A DNA stretch of 7,338 nt, from positions 1 to 7,338 of the forward strand of contig CAZNSG010000315.1 in assembly GCA_964575715.1 (NCBI GenBank), given 5' to 3'. The notes under the pieces are model-generated. The model did not search any database, was not told the origin of the DNA, and worked only from the letters and a program-made list of their open reading frames with translations. Numbering within the stretch: the first letter of the stretch is position 1; each line of letters starts with the position of its first letter. The DNA comes from PNAI01 sp964575715. Its GTDB lineage: Bacteria > Pseudomonadota > Alphaproteobacteria > Rhizobiales > Xanthobacteraceae. Shown here piece after piece: positions 1 to 6,248 of the stretch. The translations under genes and the position numbers were made by a program.

Positions 1-645
1 ACGCGCGCAGTAATCGAAGCGCGCCGCCTTGACGGCACAGCGCAATGAGCTGGCACTCTTCTGCTTCAGGTGCTCATCGAAATAACCAAGCGCGGCGCGC
101 TCCGGATCGGCGGACGCCTCCCGCGCCAGGCCCATCGCTACCGCTTCGCTTCCGGTGATGCCGCGTCCGGACAAAAGCAGATCGAGGGCGCGTGCTGGTC
201 CGATAAGTTCCGGCAACAGGCAAGACGCCGCCGGTGCGAACACACCGAGGTTCATCTCGGGTTGGGCGAGATTGGCGTCCGGGGAAACGAAGATGATATG
301 GCCGGCCAGCGCCACTTCGAGCCCGCCGCCCAGGCATCGTCCGCGAATGGCGACAAGTACCGGAATGGGTGAATCTACCAGCCGAAGTATCAGCCGGTGG
401 AGATTCCGCAGCATGGACTCGCATTGACCTGGCAGATGCTCCTCCACGCTCGCCCCGAAACTGAAATGCGGCCCCTCGGCATCCAGGAGAACGCCGCCGA
501 TGGCCGTGTTGCCAAGATGCTCAACGAGTGCGCGATCGAGTGCCGCGATCATCGCGGCATCGATCAGGTTCGCTTTCGGCTGGCTCAAGCGCAGGCGCAG
601 CAATCGCCCTTCCGCCTCAAACCAGACTTTCAGCGGCGCGGTCAT
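1..645 (-). CDS. dch: Cyclohexa-1,5-diene-1-carbonyl-CoA hydratase (Dch), 3' end cut by window edge
   Basis: Crotonase-family hydratase that adds water to cyclohexa-1,5-diene-1-carbonyl-CoA, the product of benzoyl-CoA reductase, giving 6-hydroxycyclohex-1-ene-1-carbonyl-CoA (EC 4.2.1.100); cytoplasmic. I translated the open frame by hand: 215 codons with no stop up to base 1, so the C-terminus (probably about 40 residues, from the usual family length near 255) is missing. Family-typical segments are the first oxyanion-hole loop near residues 60-70 (HFSFGASVEEH), the second near 104-115 (CLGGGLEVALAG), and QPEMNLGVFAPAASCLLPE at 128-146, which is characteristic of Dch among crotonases. The ATG at 645-643 overlaps the oah stop (ATGA) and has no good Shine-Dalgarno of its own, so translation is probably coupled to oah. 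It is last of the three leftward genes seen here. Family assignment is confident; the substrate follows from sequence resemblance plus the had-oah neighbours. Confidence 0.9.
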   Translation of the reverse strand, partial: MTAPLKVWFEAEGRLLRLRLSQPKANLIDAAMIAALDRALVEHLGNTAIGGVLLDAEGPHFSFGASVEEHLPGQCESMLRNLHRLILRLVDSPIPVLVAIRGRCLGGGLEVALAGHIIFVSPDANLAQPEMNLGVFAPAASCLLPELIGPARALDLLLSGRGITGSEAVAMGLAREASADPERAALGYFDEHLKQKSASSLRCAVKAARFDYCAR

Positions 646-1790
646 GGCTTGCGTACCCGCGGTTGGATGCTTTCGGTCAGCTCATCGGACCACGGCGTGT
701 TGGCAGCCAGCGCCCGCCGCAGAGCGACGAAATCGACCTCGCGGCCGGTCTCGCGCGTGCCCTCGTTGAAGGCACGGAATCCTGCCCGCGCCTCGGTCAT
801 CATGTTGAGCGCGAGCCAGGCGCGCGCGTTTTCCTTGTTGCGGTTCCAGGCGTCGAGCTTGGGCTTGCGCAACTCCTCCACCGTCTTGGTGGTGCATTCG
901 GGAAACGTGTAGAGAAGCTTAGTGCACAGTTCATCGATCTTCTCGTCGAGCAGACTGAGATCGACGGTGCCGCGCTTTAACAACTCTTGGCCGGCCTTCA
1001 ATGCTTCGCCGGTCTTTGCCTTGCCAAACACAAAGCGGCCGTACTCGTCGGCGATGCGACTCGTTTCGACCAGCGGATTGGCGACGAATTTTCCATCAAC
1101 CTTGAGGGCCGGAACCAGGTCGGTGAGCACGCCCATGAAATAGGCTTCGTGCGCCGAAAATGGCTCGCACAGCACGCACGCCGCCATCGCGCGTTCGGCA
1201 CCGATCACCACCGGCAAGAAGTCGGTCGCGCCGCCAATCGGCGCGGAACCATGCTTCGGTCCGGCCTGGCCGAAGCGGGCAAGATCCTGCGCTACGGAGA
1301 AGTCGCAGGCCATGCCGATTTCCTGGCCGCCGCCGATGCGCATGCCATTGACGCGACAGATCACCGGCTTGTCGCAGGAGAGGATGGCGGAAACCATGTC
1401 GTTGAACAGCCGCATGTACCCGCGATATTCTTGCGGGTTGCCGGCGTAATACTCGGCATATTCCTTGGTGTTGCCGCCCGTGCAAAACGCTTTGTTGCCG
1501 CTTCCAGTGAAGACGACGGCCACCACATCGCGCGCCGCACTGGCGGCGCGAAAGGCAAGAATCACGGCCTTGACCATATCGGTGGTGTAGGAGTTGTATT
1601 GCGTCGGGTTGTCGAGCGTGATCCAGGCGTTGTACAGGCCGCTCACCGGCTTGCCGTCTTCGTCTTTGACGAAACGCTTTTCGTAGCGCACAGCTTTGCT
1701 GATGCTGAGCCGCACATTATCAGCAATCAGATCATGATCCTTTGTTTCCCGCTGACCGACGGTGACACTGCGGACGGCCTCGGCATTCAT
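642..1790 (-). CDS. oah: 6-oxocyclohex-1-ene-1-carbonyl-CoA hydrolase (Oah)
   Basis: Ring-opening enzyme of the benzoyl-CoA pathway. It hydrates and then hydrolytically cleaves 6-oxocyclohex-1-ene-1-carbonyl-CoA to 3-hydroxypimelyl-CoA (EC 3.7.1.21). The protein has 382 residues, close to the roughly 375-380 of known Oah and much longer than ordinary crotonases. Crotonase oxyanion-hole segments are visible at about 103-115 (CTGGNTKEYAEYY follows KAF) and 150-164 (MRIGGGQEIGMACDF). The long C-terminal part (about 250-382) is typical of Oah. The open frame extends upstream to 2132, but that part lies inside had and is not family-like. ATG at 1790 is preferred because a GAGGAG lies 7 bases before it; the in-frame ATG at 1796 is only 1 base from that motif. 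The gene starts just after the had stop and overlaps dch by 4 bases. Product is confident; the exact start could be either of the two ATGs. Confidence 0.93.
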   Translation of the reverse strand: MNAEAVRSVTVGQRETKDHDLIADNVRLSISKAVRYEKRFVKDEDGKPVSGLYNAWITLDNPTQYNSYTTDMVKAVILAFRAASAARDVVAVVFTGSGNKAFCTGGNTKEYAEYYAGNPQEYRGYMRLFNDMVSAILSCDKPVICRVNGMRIGGGQEIGMACDFSVAQDLARFGQAGPKHGSAPIGGATDFLPVVIGAERAMAACVLCEPFSAHEAYFMGVLTDLVPALKVDGKFVANPLVETSRIADEYGRFVFGKAKTGEALKAGQELLKRGTVDLSLLDEKIDELCTKLLYTFPECTTKTVEELRKPKLDAWNRNKENARAWLALNMMTEARAGFRAFNEGTRETGREVDFVALRRALAANTPWSDELTESIQPRVRKP

Positions 1791-1796
1791 GATCAT

Positions 1797-1803
1797 GCTC
1801 CTC
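1797..1803 (-). promoter_or_regulatory. Shine-Dalgarno of oah, overlapping the had stop codon
   Basis: On the minus strand the bases read TGAGGAGC, in which the GA of the had stop TGA (1804-1802) are also the first bases of GAGGAG. The motif ends 7 bases before the ATG at 1790, an ideal distance, and only 1 base before the ATG at 1796. This decides the oah start and means ribosomes terminating on had sit directly on the oah initiation site. Confidence 0.75.
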
Positions 1804-2875
1804 AGTGATTGGGTACAAGAACGGCACGGCGCTTGAGAGTGCCGGCATGTACTGCCTCGAACACATGGTTGATCTCGCTCAGCGGATGCTTCTCGACAAA
1901 TTGCGCCACTTTGACGCGGCCATTCAGCACCAGTTCGAGCGCCTGCGGGTAGAGCTCGGGCGGGCAACCCCAGTTTCCGATCGCGCGCGCATGATATGCC
2001 ATTAGGTTCGAAAGCCGGATCTCGACCTTGTCCATCGTGAACCCCACGACCGCGAGCGTTGCGCCGTGATTGAGAAGGCTGAACGCCGATTCTTGGCCCC
2101 CGCGCGTCCCGGAACATTCGAAGATGATCCATTCGGTCTGCCGCAGACCTTGTGCCTTTGCGAAAGCCTGGATCGCCGCTTTGAGATCGCGCGGCAGCAT
2201 CTGTCGCGCATTCAAAGTGAGCGCGGCGCCCTGTCCGGCTATGGCTGCAAGCTTGTCGTCATTGACGTCGATTGCGACCACGGTGCCGCCAAACGCCGTC
2301 GCAATCTGTGCGGCATAGCCGCCAACACCGCCAACACCGTTGACGACGACAAGGTCCCCGGCGGTGACTCCGGCCTGAACCACCGCCTGATAGGGCGTGG
2401 TGACCGCATCGGCGATCACCGAAAGGTCCGCCAGATCGAGCCCGACTGCCGCCAAGCGGCTTTCGTCGACCTCGCACAATCCCCGAGCCGGCACGACGAT
2501 ATGGCTGGCAAAACCACCGTGAATGTCGTTGCCCGGCATTTTTTGATTTGGGCAGATCGTCGATTTGCCGCGCCGGCACGCATCGCAGTGGCCGCATGGA
2601 ATGACCGCTGGAACGATGACGGCGAGATCGGCCCATCGCACAGCATTCGCGCCGGTTTTAATAACATGCCCGCTAATCTCGTGCCCAAGGGTCAGCGGCA
2701 GCTCATGCTTGGTCCGCACGCCGTCGTAGTAGTAGCCCAGATCGGTATGACAGACGCCGCAACCGGCGATTTCGACCAAGACCTCGTCCGCTCCGGGGGT
2801 GAGCGTGTCGCATTTCATTTCGACAAGGGGCTGACCCTTGCCCGTCATCATCCAGCGTACTGGTTCTCGCTTCAT
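1802..2875 (-). CDS. had: 6-hydroxycyclohex-1-ene-1-carbonyl-CoA dehydrogenase (Had)
   Basis: Zinc-dependent medium-chain alcohol dehydrogenase that oxidises 6-hydroxycyclohex-1-ene-1-carbonyl-CoA to the 6-oxo compound with NAD+ (EC 1.1.1.368), the step between Dch and Oah. With the start at 2875 the protein has 357 residues. Visible motifs are GCGVCHTDLG with the likely catalytic zinc ligand Cys42, GHE at 64-66 (His65, Glu66), and the structural-zinc cysteines 94, 97, 100 and 108 (spacing 2, 2, 7). A Rossmann glycine loop GVGGVGG lies at 180-186, followed by Asp203, which favours NAD+ over NADP+. The stretch CHTDLGYYYDGVRTKHELP is characteristic of Had. An upstream in-frame TTG at 2911 would add 12 basic residues, but the ATG at 2875 has GGAG seven bases before it. 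It is first of the had-oah-dch group, transcribed away from korA. Function is strongly supported by both sequence and neighbours. Confidence 0.93.
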   Translation of the reverse strand: MKREPVRWMMTGKGQPLVEMKCDTLTPGADEVLVEIAGCGVCHTDLGYYYDGVRTKHELPLTLGHEISGHVIKTGANAVRWADLAVIVPAVIPCGHCDACRRGKSTICPNQKMPGNDIHGGFASHIVVPARGLCEVDESRLAAVGLDLADLSVIADAVTTPYQAVVQAGVTAGDLVVVNGVGGVGGYAAQIATAFGGTVVAIDVNDDKLAAIAGQGAALTLNARQMLPRDLKAAIQAFAKAQGLRQTEWIIFECSGTRGGQESAFSLLNHGATLAVVGFTMDKVEIRLSNLMAYHARAIGNWGCPPELYPQALELVLNGRVKVAQFVEKHPLSEINHVFEAVHAGTLKRRAVLVPNH

Positions 2876-2882
2876 CAGCCTG

Positions 2883-2886
2883 CTCC
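2883..2886 (-). promoter_or_regulatory. Shine-Dalgarno that fixes the had start
   Basis: The minus strand reads GGAG, then seven bases, then ATG at 2875. No comparable motif lies upstream of the alternative TTG at 2911, so the shorter protein is preferred. Confidence 0.6.
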
Positions 2887-2959
2887 GCTTTTGGCCGAGC
2901 CACCGCTTCAAGACTGTCCATTGAGCTGGCGCTAACTTCCGATCATCCTCATTCGCTCG

Positions 2960-2977
2960 CCTTGATCTAAAGCAAGG
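2960..2977. promoter_or_regulatory. FNR/FixK-type (CRP-family) binding site between had and korA
   Basis: The bases CCTTGATCTAAAGCAAGG match the FNR/FixK/Anr consensus TTGAT-N4-ATCAA at 9 of 10 positions (TTGAT at 2962-2966, AGCAA at 2971-2975), and the dyad extends two further base pairs on each side. The site lies between the divergent genes. If it acts at the usual -41.5, a rightward start would fall near 3010, preceded by TGTAGT at 2998-3003 (4 of 6 to a -10 box). A leftward start would fall near 2927, but the -10 there is poor. FNR-family activators are known in this physiology, for example AadR in anaerobic benzoate use by R. palustris. The actual regulator here is not in the window. 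Confidence 0.65.
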
Positions 2978-2991
2978 AATTTTGAAATAAT

Positions 2992-3015
2992 TCGTATTGT
3001 AGTACTGAAATACGA
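2992..3015. promoter_or_regulatory. 24-bp dyad, probable operator over the korA promoter
   Basis: Outer arms TCGTATT (2992-2998) and AATACGA (3009-3015) are perfect reverse complements and share their centre (3003.5) with an inner palindrome AGTACT (3001-3006); only two base pairs between them are unpaired. The centre is 35 bp from the centre of the FNR-type box. The site would cover the -10 and start of a rightward promoter activated from that box, which is a typical repressor position. AT-rich, nested symmetry suggests a dimeric transcription factor. Regulators known for benzoyl-CoA genes include BadM (Rrf2 family), BadR (MarR family) and BzdR/BoxR, but I cannot assign one from the sequence. 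Confidence 0.55.
2998..3003 (+). promoter_or_regulatory. Possible -10 element of the korA promoter
   Basis: TGTAGT agrees with TATAAT at 4 of 6 positions and sits where a -10 box belongs if the FNR-type site is centred near -41.5, giving a start near 3010 and a leader of about 68 nt. No convincing -35 is seen, as expected for an activator-dependent promoter. This rests on spacing only. Confidence 0.3.
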
Positions 3016-3030
3016 CTTAGACCGGATGTG

Positions 3031-3051
3031 CGAAGGGCCACCGCCCCTTCG
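3031..3051 (+). other. Hairpin in the probable korA leader
   Basis: CGAAGGG (3031-3037) and CCCTTCG (3045-3051) form a perfect 7-bp stem with a 7-base loop, ending 26 bases before the korA ATG. No T-run follows, so it does not look like a terminator. It could stabilise the message or be a second protein-binding dyad. Confidence 0.4.
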
Positions 3052-3077
3052 AACCAAACTCAAGGAAGAAGGCGAGC

Positions 3078-4793
3078 ATGTCAAATTCTCAAAGCATTTC
3101 AGTGGCTTTCGTAGGAAGTGGCGGTGCCGGCGCCCTGACGACTGGTAACTTACTGCTTGAGGCGGCAAGCGCGGCGGGCTGGCAAGGCTTGCTCACGCGC
3201 ACGGTCGGTGCGCAAATTCGCGGGGGCGAAGCCGCCGCCATGGTGCGCTTGGCCACTCACCCGGTCGAGTGCCTTCCCGAGCGGTTTGACCTTCTCATCG
3301 GCATCGACTGGCTCAATGCTCACCGCTTCGGCGCCGAGATCGAGGTTGGGCCGCAGAGTCTGGTGATCAGCGATCCACGCGGCGGTGACCCGCCACCTGG
3401 TGTCGCCGCCGCTCGCGTCGTCCAAATTCCCTTGAAGGAAATGGCGAAAGCCATCCCCGACGGACGGGCCAACATGATCGCGCTCGGCATTGCGGCCCGA
3501 CTGGTTGGTCTCGGGGTAGATGTCATATCAGCACTCGTTGAAAAGCGACTGGCCGAAAAAGGACCGGCCGCGATCGAGGCGAGTCAGAAAGGAATCAGCG
3601 CAGGCTATGACGTTGCCGCAGGCCTCGAATTTGGTCTGCGCCTTGCACCGCCGACGCCAACATCGGCCCGCCGGTGGCTGGTGTCGGGTAACGAGGCTGC
3701 CGCGCTCGGCGCGATCCGCGGCGGCGTTCGCTTCGCGGCCGCGTATCCGATTACTCCAGCCACGGAAATCCTGGAGTGGCTCGCACCCAATCTCGTCAAG
3801 ATGGGGGGCGTGCTTCTGCAAGCCGAGGATGAGCTTGCAGCCATCAACATGATCATCGGCGCATCCTTCGGTGGAACTCCGGCATTGACGGCGACGTCGG
3901 GGCCAGGTCTGTCATTGATGATCGAGGCACTTGGCTTGGCTACCGCCGCCGAAATTCCGATTGTCGTTGTGGATGTCATGCGTGCCGGACCATCGACCGG
4001 CATTCCAACCAAGTCCGAACAAGCCGATCTCAACATCGCGGTCTACGGCTGTCACGGCGATGCGCCCCATCTGGTGGTGGCGCCGCAATCGGTCGGCGAT
4101 TGCCTATTCACGACGCAATGGGCGACCTATCTCGCCGAAGCCCTGCAAACGCCGGCAATCGTGCTTTCGGATCAATTCATCGGACAAGCGCGAACCGCAA
4201 TCGAGCGACCGGCCGATGTTGCTTTTATCGGGCAGAGAACGAAGACGATTGAGGTCGAGCACACCTACAAGCGTTACGCCCTCGCCGCCGGCGGAATATC
4301 GCCAATGTCAATTCCTGGCACGCGCGGCGGACAATATACGGCCGACGGACTCACTCATACCGAGCGGGGAGTGCCGACCAGCGGAGCATCTGATCACCAG
4401 GCGCAACTCGATAAACGCCGCGACAAGCTTGAGGCTTTCAACTACGGCGATCACTGGGCGACGATCGAGGGAACCGGAGATTGCGCGGTGCTTACTTGGG
4501 GCTCGCTCACAGGTCCAGCACGTGAAGCGATCGAACGCGCTGACGCAGATGGGATCGATGTGGCACTCATCGCGCCGCGCCTGCTCTCGCCTGCGCAACC
4601 GGCAAGATTCGCAGCCGCACTCCAAGGAAAGAAACGAATTCTCGTCGTCGAGCAATCCCACGGCGCGCAATTCTATCGCTACCTTCGGGCGCATTACGAT
4701 TTGCCCAGCGACGTGCGCGTGCTCAATCGGCCCGGACCATTGCCCATCAGACCGAGTGAAATTCATCGCGCGATCGCCGAGTGGAGGCAATAA
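3078..4793 (+). CDS. korA: 2-oxoglutarate:ferredoxin oxidoreductase, fused gamma-alpha subunit (KorA)
   Basis: Large subunit of the cytoplasmic enzyme that oxidatively decarboxylates 2-oxoglutarate to succinyl-CoA and reduces ferredoxin (EC 1.2.7.3). In Thauera-type benzoate degraders this ferredoxin is the donor for benzoyl-CoA reductase. The 571 residues contain a gamma domain (about 8-190, glycine loop GSGGAGALTTG at 13-23) fused to an alpha domain (about 200-571) with YPITPATE at 223-230 and GPSTGIPTKSEQADL at 304-318, both diagnostic of 2-oxoacid:acceptor oxidoreductase alpha subunits. The C-terminal domain (about 460-571) is present. The ATG follows GAAGG by five bases. The stop TAA shares its last base with the korB ATG. 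It is first of the rightward group, opposite had across the control region. Specificity for 2-oxoglutarate rather than another 2-oxoacid is inferred from context and general likeness to KorA. Confidence 0.88.
   Translation: MSNSQSISVAFVGSGGAGALTTGNLLLEAASAAGWQGLLTRTVGAQIRGGEAAAMVRLATHPVECLPERFDLLIGIDWLNAHRFGAEIEVGPQSLVISDPRGGDPPPGVAAARVVQIPLKEMAKAIPDGRANMIALGIAARLVGLGVDVISALVEKRLAEKGPAAIEASQKGISAGYDVAAGLEFGLRLAPPTPTSARRWLVSGNEAAALGAIRGGVRFAAAYPITPATEILEWLAPNLVKMGGVLLQAEDELAAINMIIGASFGGTPALTATSGPGLSLMIEALGLATAAEIPIVVVDVMRAGPSTGIPTKSEQADLNIAVYGCHGDAPHLVVAPQSVGDCLFTTQWATYLAEALQTPAIVLSDQFIGQARTAIERPADVAFIGQRTKTIEVEHTYKRYALAAGGISPMSIPGTRGGQYTADGLTHTERGVPTSGASDHQAQLDKRRDKLEAFNYGDHWATIEGTGDCAVLTWGSLTGPAREAIERADADGIDVALIAPRLLSPAQPARFAAALQGKKRILVVEQSHGAQFYRYLRAHYDLPSDVRVLNRPGPLPIRPSEIHRAIAEWRQ
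4783..4787 (+). promoter_or_regulatory. Shine-Dalgarno that fixes the korB start
   Basis: GGAGG lies inside the end of korA, five bases before the ATG at 4793. It supports that ATG over the in-frame GTG at 4781, which would add only four residues. Confidence 0.7.
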
Positions 4794-5629
4794 TGGCAAC
4801 CCTCGAAAAGCCGCATGCGTACAAGGCGGCCGATTACAAATCCGACGTCAAGCCGATCTGGTGCCCGGGATGCGGTGATTATCACGTGTTGATGTCGTTT
4901 ACGCGGGCTTTCGCCGAACTCGGACTGCCGCCGGAGCAAATCGCTGTTGTCTCTGGTATTGGGTGCTCCTCGCGCATCCCCGCCTATACGAACTGTTACG
5001 GCTTTCATGGTGTGCACGGGCGATCCTTGGCGCTCGCTGCGGGATTGAAGGTGTCGCGGCCGGATCTCACGGTCGTGGTGGCGAGCGGCGATGGTGACGG
5101 TTATTCAATCGGCGGCAATCACTTTTTGCACGCTTGCCGCCGAAACATCGACATGACCTATGTGGTGATGGACAACCACATTTATGGCATGACCAAAGGG
5201 CAACCCTCGCCAACGACTGAGCCCGAATTCGACACTGCGCTCTCTCCCGGTGGGACCGGTCTGCGGCCGTTCCATCCGCTGGTCATTGCGCTGGCGTCCG
5301 GCGCCAACTTCGTCGCCCGTTGTTTCTCCGGCGAGCCGAATGAGACCGCGTCAATACTGGTCGACGCGATTCGACATCCCGGATTTTCATTTGTCGAGAT
5401 CTTGAGTCCCTGCGTGACCTTCCGTCCCGACGAGAAGGAATGGAAGACCCGCGTGCATCCGGCACCGGTCGCGCCAACCAGCGACCCGGCAAAGGCGGTA
5501 CGACGCATCATGACCGATGACGGCTTCAACATCGGGATTCTGTATCGCGGCGATCGGAAGCCCTACCGGCCCCCAGTCGGCCAGGCCACCGCCGATCTAT
5601 CCGACCTGGAGAAGGATTTTGAGCTATGA
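4793..5629 (+). CDS. korB: 2-oxoglutarate:ferredoxin oxidoreductase, beta subunit (KorB)
   Basis: Small subunit carrying thiamine diphosphate and one [4Fe-4S] cluster; it works with KorA to make succinyl-CoA and reduced ferredoxin. The 278 residues show WCPGCGD (Cys24, Cys27), GIGCSSR (Cys58) and Cys207 in SPCVTF, the likely four cluster ligands. The thiamine-diphosphate/Mg2+ signature begins GDGD at 99-102, continues through GGNHFLHACRRN and ends DNHIYGMTKGQ at 127-137. Length and motif order fit KorB of the two-subunit type. The start overlaps the korA stop by one base (TAATG), and the end overlaps the next gene by ATGA, so the three are surely one transcript. No ferredoxin-like delta domain or separate ferredoxin gene is present in the window; the ferredoxin partner must be encoded elsewhere. 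Confidence 0.9.
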   Translation: MATLEKPHAYKAADYKSDVKPIWCPGCGDYHVLMSFTRAFAELGLPPEQIAVVSGIGCSSRIPAYTNCYGFHGVHGRSLALAAGLKVSRPDLTVVVASGDGDGYSIGGNHFLHACRRNIDMTYVVMDNHIYGMTKGQPSPTTEPEFDTALSPGGTGLRPFHPLVIALASGANFVARCFSGEPNETASILVDAIRHPGFSFVEILSPCVTFRPDEKEWKTRVHPAPVAPTSDPAKAVRRIMTDDGFNIGILYRGDRKPYRPPVGQATADLSDLEKDFEL

Positions 5630-6156
5630 CAAAGCCCAGCGGCGCCCCAAAAATCTCCAGTCTCGCGGATCTGCTTGCGATCGCTTATCAGATCGAAGCA
5701 GATGCCGTCGATCGCTATGAACTGCTCGCGACCCAGATGGAAACCCACAACAATCCGGATCTGGTTGCTGCCTTTCGCGACTTGGCGCGGGCCGAGAGCA
5801 TTCACCGCGACGAAATCCGCCGCCTGGCCGGCGACATCGATGTGGTGGCGCACGCACGCAAAATCGCCAAGTGGAATAGAGGCGAAAGCCCGGAAGAAGT
5901 GGACCTGGGAGCGGCGCATTACTTGATGACGCCGTGGCATGCGTTGCAACTCGCGCTCGCCGGCGAAAAGCGCGCGCTTGCATTCTTCAAGTCGGTGGTC
6001 GAGACCACCCAAGATCCTGCAGTCAAAAAAATGGCGGAAGAGTTTGTGGAAGAGGAGACCGAGCACGTCAACCTCGTGCATCGGTTGTTGCATAAACACC
6101 CGCAGCCACCGGAATCGTGGTCGCATGATCCGGATCCGCCGGTTTCGCAAGGATAG
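5626..6156 (+). CDS. Ferritin-like (rubrerythrin-type) di-iron protein
   Basis: A 176-residue protein with the four-helix ferritin-like pattern. Candidate di-iron ligands are Glu24 (helix 1), Glu57-x-x-His60 (helix 2), Glu114 (helix 3) and Glu144-x-x-His147 (helix 4). This is the rubrerythrin/erythrin arrangement, but there is no CxxC rubredoxin domain, and the C-terminus (about 158-176) is a short proline-rich tail. No signal peptide or membrane segment is seen, so it is cytoplasmic. Proteins of this family reduce peroxide or oxygen, or handle iron. Its ATG overlaps the korB stop (ATGA) and it relies on an AAGGA nine bases upstream, so it is made together with the oxygen-sensitive KorAB. Protection of KorAB, ferredoxin or benzoyl-CoA reductase is my inference; a role in iron supply for Fe-S clusters is an alternative. 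Confidence 0.82.
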   Translation: MTKPSGAPKISSLADLLAIAYQIEADAVDRYELLATQMETHNNPDLVAAFRDLARAESIHRDEIRRLAGDIDVVAHARKIAKWNRGESPEEVDLGAAHYLMTPWHALQLALAGEKRALAFFKSVVETTQDPAVKKMAEEFVEEETEHVNLVHRLLHKHPQPPESWSHDPDPPVSQG

Positions 6157-6157
6157 C

Positions 6158-6179
6158 GATGCCGGCCCGGTGAGGCATC
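6158..6179 (+). terminator. Hairpin after the ferritin-like gene, weak terminator candidate
   Basis: GATGCC (6158-6163) and GGCATC (6174-6179) pair perfectly over 6 bp with a 10-base loop, starting 2 bases after the stop codon. No T-run follows, so as an intrinsic terminator it would be weak. It may instead mark a message 3' end or be only partly terminating. Confidence 0.3.
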
Positions 6180-6219
6180 CATTCACAATTCCGGCCTGAT
6201 TTCCCCTCCCGCCGCTCAT

Positions 6220-6233
6220 TTGATCAAAGTCAT
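6220..6233 (+). promoter_or_regulatory. Weaker FNR/FixK-like site upstream of the UbiD-family gene
   Basis: TTGATCAAAGTCAT matches TTGAT-N4-ATCAA at 8 of 10 positions; the left part also forms a perfect 10-bp palindrome, TTTGATCAAA (6219-6228). TAGGCT at 6255-6260 lies at the spacing expected for a -10 box if the site is centred about -41 from a start near 6267. This would give the decarboxylase gene its own anaerobic promoter, separate from the kor transcript. Confidence 0.4.
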
Positions 6234-6248
6234 AGACGCTCACAGGTC

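Noticed and set aside
987..1808. 273-residue open frame on the plus strand across oah
   Set aside because: Antisense to the crotonase-type oah gene, with no domain, no family likeness and no fitting neighbour.
1791..2132. N-terminal extension of oah to a start at 2132 (496 residues)
   Set aside because: The added 114 residues are the out-of-frame reading of had, are not family-like, and a good Shine-Dalgarno supports the start at 1790.
2066..2935. 289-residue open frame on the plus strand across had
   Set aside because: It is antisense to a clearly motif-bearing dehydrogenase; the translation has no recognisable domain, and long antisense frames are common in GC-rich DNA.
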